Assembly (NCBI RefSeq): GCF_024448505.1
Contig: NZ_JAMOHV010000012.1
Span: 1-64,000 of the forward strand
DNA length: 64,000 nucleotides
Source: Stutzerimonas degradans
GTDB taxonomy: Bacteria > Pseudomonadota > Gammaproteobacteria > Pseudomonadales > Pseudomonadaceae
Reading direction: 5' to 3'
The position numbers and the translations under genes were made by a program. Numbering within the stretch: position 1 is the first letter of the stretch; every line of letters starts with the position of its first letter. The notes under the pieces were generated by a model. The model was not told the DNA's origin. It worked only from the letters and a program-made list of their open reading frames with translations, and made no database searches. Shown in pieces: positions 61,315 through 64,000 of this stretch.

Positions 61315-62268
61315 ATGGGTTGTGGATGCGGCGGTACGGGTGGCGGCGGTGGCTGCGGCGGCGAAACGCGGCCAGCGGTCGAACTACCGGTGGAGGCGCC
61401 CCTGTTCGAGGAGCTGCCCAACGAGAGCGATGAACAGGCCGATGAGGTGCAGCAAGGCGCACCGGTGCTGATCGCCACCAGCGAGCAGGAATGGCCGCGG
61501 GCCAAGGTCAACGGCGTGGCGATCAGCCCCGAGGCGATTGCCCGTGAACTGCAATACCACCCGGCCGATACGCGCAACGAAGCGGTATTCCTCGCCACCC
61601 AGGCGCTGGTGCTGCGCGAGCTGCTGCAGCAACGCATCGCCGAGCTGGGCCTGCAGGTGACTGCAGAAAACGGTGAGAGCGAAGAAGAAGCCGCCACCCG
61701 TGCGTTGATCGAAAAAGAGATTCCACTACCGCTGGCCGATGACGCGACCTGCCAGCAGTATTACCAGAGCAACCAGTCGCGCTTCTTCAGCGCCCCCCTG
61801 CTGGCCGTGCGGCACATCCTGCTCGCCTGCCCGGCGGATGACGACGAAGCCCGCAGCCTGGCGCGCGAACAGGCGCAGGCACTGCTCGAGCAACTGGCGC
61901 AGGCGCCGCAGCGCTTCGCCGAACTGGCCGAGGCGCACTCGGCCTGCCCATCCAAGGCTCAGGGCGGTGCGCTCGGTCAGATCAGCAAGGGCCAGACCGT
62001 GCCCGAGTTCGAGCGCCAGCTGTTCCGCCTGCCGCAGGGGCTGTGCGGTCAGCCGCTGGAGAGCCGCTACGGCTTCCATCTGGTGTTCGTCGACCAGCGC
62101 ATCGAGGGCCAGCAACTGCCTTACGAGGCGGTAGCCGGCACCATCCGCGCGGAGCTCAATCAGCGCGTCTGGCAGATCGGCGTCAGCCAATACCTGCAGA
62201 ACCTGGTCGCTGCGGCGAACATCGAAGGCATTCGCATCCAGGGTGCGGAAACGCCGTTGATGCAGTAA
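61315..62268 (+). CDS. Nar-linked PpiC-type peptidyl-prolyl isomerase (parvulin)
   Basis: A 317-residue protein with a parvulin domain (about 155-255, [19 protein letters not shown] ... [21 protein letters not shown] ... [10 protein letters not shown]) and a helical N-terminal part like NifM/SurA-type isomerases. There is no signal peptide, so it should work in the cytoplasm. The N-terminus (residues 1-16) is almost only Gly and Cys (Cys3, Cys5, Cys14). I chose the ATG at 61315 with GAGGTAA upstream over a TTG 18 bases earlier. A PpiC gene after narI is common in Pseudomonas; it probably helps nitrate reductase assembly, by analogy to NifM. Confidence 0.87.
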   Translation: MGCGCGGTGGGGGCGGETRPAVELPVEAPLFEELPNESDEQADEVQQGAPVLIATSEQEWPRAKVNGVAISPEAIARELQYHPADTRNEAVFLATQALVLRELLQQRIAELGLQVTAENGESEEEAATRALIEKEIPLPLADDATCQQYYQSNQSRFFSAPLLAVRHILLACPADDDEARSLAREQAQALLEQLAQAPQRFAELAEAHSACPSKAQGGALGQISKGQTVPEFERQLFRLPQGLCGQPLESRYGFHLVFVDQRIEGQQLPYEAVAGTIRAELNQRVWQIGVSQYLQNLVAAANIEGIRIQGAETPLMQ

Positions 62269-62278
62269 CGGCGGGTAG

Positions 62279-62304
62279 GGTGGATGGCGTTTCGACCATC
62301 CACC
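62279..62304. repeat. REP-like palindrome between ppiC and moaA
   Basis: GGTGGATGG (62279-62287) pairs perfectly with CCATCCACC (62296-62304) over an eight-base loop, preceded by GGGTA. Intergenic palindromes beginning GTAGGGTGGAT are common dispersed repeats in Pseudomonas stutzeri-like genomes, from memory. It can also act as a 3' stabiliser or weak terminator. Confidence 0.5.
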
Positions 62305-62348
62305 GTCTCGCGACGCGCCATCCCCCACGACGTACAGAGAGCTTGGCG

Positions 62349-63338
62349 ATGACTCAACTACGCGATGCCCACGACCGCCAGATCGACTACCTGCGCATGT
62401 CGGTGACCGATCGTTGCGACTTTCGCTGCGTCTACTGCATGGCCGAGGACATGACCTTCCTGCCGCGCCAGCAGGTGCTCGGTCTGGAGGAACTGGAGCG
62501 CATCGCGCGGATCTTCGTCGGCCTGGGGGTGAAGAAGATTCGCCTCACCGGCGGCGAGCCGCTGGTGCGCCAGGGCATCGTCGGCCTCTGCGAACGCATC
62601 GCGGCATTGCCCGGCCTGCGTGAACTGGTGATGACCACCAACGGCTCGCAGCTGGTCAAGCTCGCCGAGCCACTGGCCCGCGCCGGAGTCAAGCGGCTGA
62701 ACATCAGCCTGGATAGCCTGGACGCGGAGAAATTCCATGCCATCACCCGCACCGGCGAGCTGCAGCAGGTACTCGACGGCATCGCCGCGGCGCGTGCCGC
62801 CGGCTTCGAGCGGATCAAGCTCAACGCCGTGGTGATGAAGGGTCGCAACGCCGAGGAAGTCGCCGATCTGGTGGATTTCGCCATCGCCAGCGGGCTGGAC
62901 CTGAGTTTCATCGAGGAAATGCCGCTGGGCGACGTCGGTCGCTCGCGCGGCGAGAGCTTCTGCTCCAGCGACGAGGTGCGCGCGCTGATCGCCGAACGCC
63001 ATGCGCTGATCGATTCGGCCGAGCAGAGCGGCGGCCCGGCGCGTTACGTGCGCCTGCCGGCGCATCCGCAGACGCGCATCGGCTTCATTTCGCCGCATTC
63101 GCACAACTTCTGCGCCACCTGCAATCGCGTGCGGCTGACCGTCGAAGGCCGCCTGCTGCTGTGCCTCGGCCACGAGAATTCCATCGACCTGCGCGGTCTG
63201 CTGCGGCGCCATCCGACCAGCGACCAGCCGATCATCGACGCCATCCACGCCGCGCTGCAGCGCAAACCGCTGCGCCACGAGTTCGCCAGCAGCGGCGAGG
63301 TGCAGGTGCTGCGCTTCATGAACGCCAGCGGCGGCTGA
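62349..63338 (+). CDS. moaA: GTP 3',8-cyclase MoaA
   Basis: Radical SAM enzyme that starts molybdenum cofactor synthesis from GTP. The 329-residue product has the SAM cluster Cys23, Cys27 and Cys30 (CDFRCVYC), the second cluster Cys255, Cys258 and Cys272 (CX2CX13C), the LTGGEPL motif and a C-terminal Gly-Gly. The ATG at 62349 starts conserved sequence; a much longer open frame upstream is a shadow of ppiC. This is probably the nitrate-respiration-linked moaA copy. Confidence 0.95.
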   Translation: MTQLRDAHDRQIDYLRMSVTDRCDFRCVYCMAEDMTFLPRQQVLGLEELERIARIFVGLGVKKIRLTGGEPLVRQGIVGLCERIAALPGLRELVMTTNGSQLVKLAEPLARAGVKRLNISLDSLDAEKFHAITRTGELQQVLDGIAAARAAGFERIKLNAVVMKGRNAEEVADLVDFAIASGLDLSFIEEMPLGDVGRSRGESFCSSDEVRALIAERHALIDSAEQSGGPARYVRLPAHPQTRIGFISPHSHNFCATCNRVRLTVEGRLLLCLGHENSIDLRGLLRRHPTSDQPIIDAIHAALQRKPLRHEFASSGEVQVLRFMNASGG

Positions 63339-63345
63339 GGGTGCC

Positions 63346-63594
63346 ATGCTGCGCATCAGCTACTTCGCCCGTTACCGTGAGTTGCTTGGCTGCGAGTTCG
63401 AACGTTTGCCCTGGCGGCCGGAGTTCGCCACCATCGACGACCTGCGTCGCTACCTGCAGCGTCGCGGGCACGCCTGGGCGCTGCTCGCCGAACGCAATCT
63501 GCTGTGCGCGCGCAATCAGGCGCTGTGCAGCAGCGCCGAGACGTTGCACGATGGCGATGAGATCGCCTTCTTTCCGCCGGTCACTGGCGGCTGA
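63346..63594 (+). CDS. moaD: Molybdopterin synthase sulfur carrier subunit MoaD-like
   Basis: Ubiquitin-like sulfur carrier of 82 residues. It starts MLRISYFARYRELLG, contains the beta-grasp pattern, and ends FFPPVTGG, whose C-terminal Gly-Gly becomes the thiocarboxylate that donates sulfur to precursor Z. It lies seven bases after moaA. The partner moaE is not in the window. Confidence 0.9.
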   Translation: MLRISYFARYRELLGCEFERLPWRPEFATIDDLRRYLQRRGHAWALLAERNLLCARNQALCSSAETLHDGDEIAFFPPVTGG

Positions 63595-63714
63595 GCGACA
63601 CCTCGCGTGGCCCGCGAACGAGGCCGGCGACACGAACCACCCGCCACGGGGAACGGTCCCCGGGCAGCCGCAGGCCTGGCCTGCGCCACCTCTTCTTCTA
63701 TGGAGTTTCGAGCA

Positions 63715-64000
63715 ATGGCTCACCTGTCCAACACCGAGTTTCAGTCGCTGAACATCGCCGTGCTCACGGTGAGCGATACCCGCAACATCGATTCCGATAC
63801 CTCCGGCCAAGCGCTGATCGACGGCCTCACGAGCGCTGGCCACACCCTGGCCGAACGCGCCATCGTCAAGGACGACATCTGGCAGATCCGTGCCCGCGTC
63901 TGCAGCTGGATCGCCAGCGAGAACGTGCAGGTCGTGCTGATCACCGGCGGCACCGGCTTCACCGCCCGCGACAACACCCCGCAGGCGGTGCAGCCGCTGC
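63715..64000 (+). CDS. moaB: Molybdopterin adenylyltransferase MoaB (partial, 3' end outside window)
   Basis: The first 95 codons of a MoaB/MogA-type protein are visible. It opens AHLSNTEFQSLNIAVLTVSDTRN and contains DTSGQALIDGL and the LITGGTGFTARDNTPQAV segment that binds molybdopterin. MoaB-type proteins adenylate molybdopterin before metal insertion. The gene runs off the end of the window. It follows moaD after a 120-bp gap, which holds no clear terminator. Confidence 0.9.
   Translation, partial: MAHLSNTEFQSLNIAVLTVSDTRNIDSDTSGQALIDGLTSAGHTLAERAIVKDDIWQIRARVCSWIASENVQVVLITGGTGFTARDNTPQAVQPL

Overview
This window is a high-GC, gene-dense stretch of gammaproteobacterial chromosome. Gene content points to Pseudomonas in the broad sense, and the combination resembles a Stutzerimonas (P. 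stutzeri-like) denitrifier. The clues are pilS-pilR next to bamD-rluD-pgeF-clpB and a tRNA trio; nadC near a DUF1631 gene; ampD-ampE followed by a chemoreceptor; zapG, a hydrolase, trpS and zapE in a row; and a narXL / narK1K2GHJI / ppiC / moaA nitrate respiration locus. The genus is inferred from protein families and neighbourhoods, not from a search. I see no prophage, insertion sequence, CRISPR array or rRNA operon.

Layout. 1-9 kb: RNA decay and modification (rnr-rlmB, closed by a terminator), an orphan PAS hybrid histidine kinase, then the rpsF-rpsR-DUF2232-rplI ribosomal operon and dnaB. 9-21 kb: alr, a YgiQ-type radical SAM protein, a CtpL-like chemoreceptor behind a Pho box, a GcbA-like diguanylate cyclase, a DUF2333 protein, the PilS/PilR pilin regulators and a small PP0621-type protein. 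21-27.2 kb: bamD, rluD, pgeF, sigma-32-controlled clpB, and tRNA-Asn, tRNA-Pro and tRNA-Lys from one promoter with a clear terminator. 27.2-35.9 kb: small DUF3094 protein, DUF1631 protein, nadC with an unusual leader, zapG, alpha/beta hydrolase, trpS, zapE and a GlxA-type AraC regulator. 36-48.7 kb: endonuclease V, AmpD/AmpE, a second chemoreceptor with a sigma-28 promoter, TatD nuclease, Ada, RIO kinase, HDAC-like protein, TesB, HAD phosphatase, YpfJ-type metallopeptidase, a DUF4345 protein and a secreted protein with two PilJ/NarX-like P-box motifs.

48.9-64 kb is a complete nitrate respiration locus. The NarX sensor kinase and NarL regulator (minus strand) diverge from narK1-narK2-narGHJI (plus strand). 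The shared intergenic region carries a 7-2-7 NarL-type palindrome and an ANR/FNR box placed for a class II promoter. NarK1 and NarK2 import nitrate and exchange nitrite. NarGHI is the quinol-dependent membrane reductase, NarJ its chaperone, and a PpiC-type isomerase follows narI. moaA, moaD and the start of moaB supply molybdenum cofactor functions.

The most interesting open points are the secreted double-P-box protein beside narXL, the Cys/Gly-rich N-terminus of the nar-linked parvulin, a Thr-to-Ser change in the GAFTGA loop of PilR, a peptide-plus-hairpin leader before nadC, and strong GC hairpins without U-tracts at several convergent gene junctions. Everything else looks like a conserved Pseudomonas core region.
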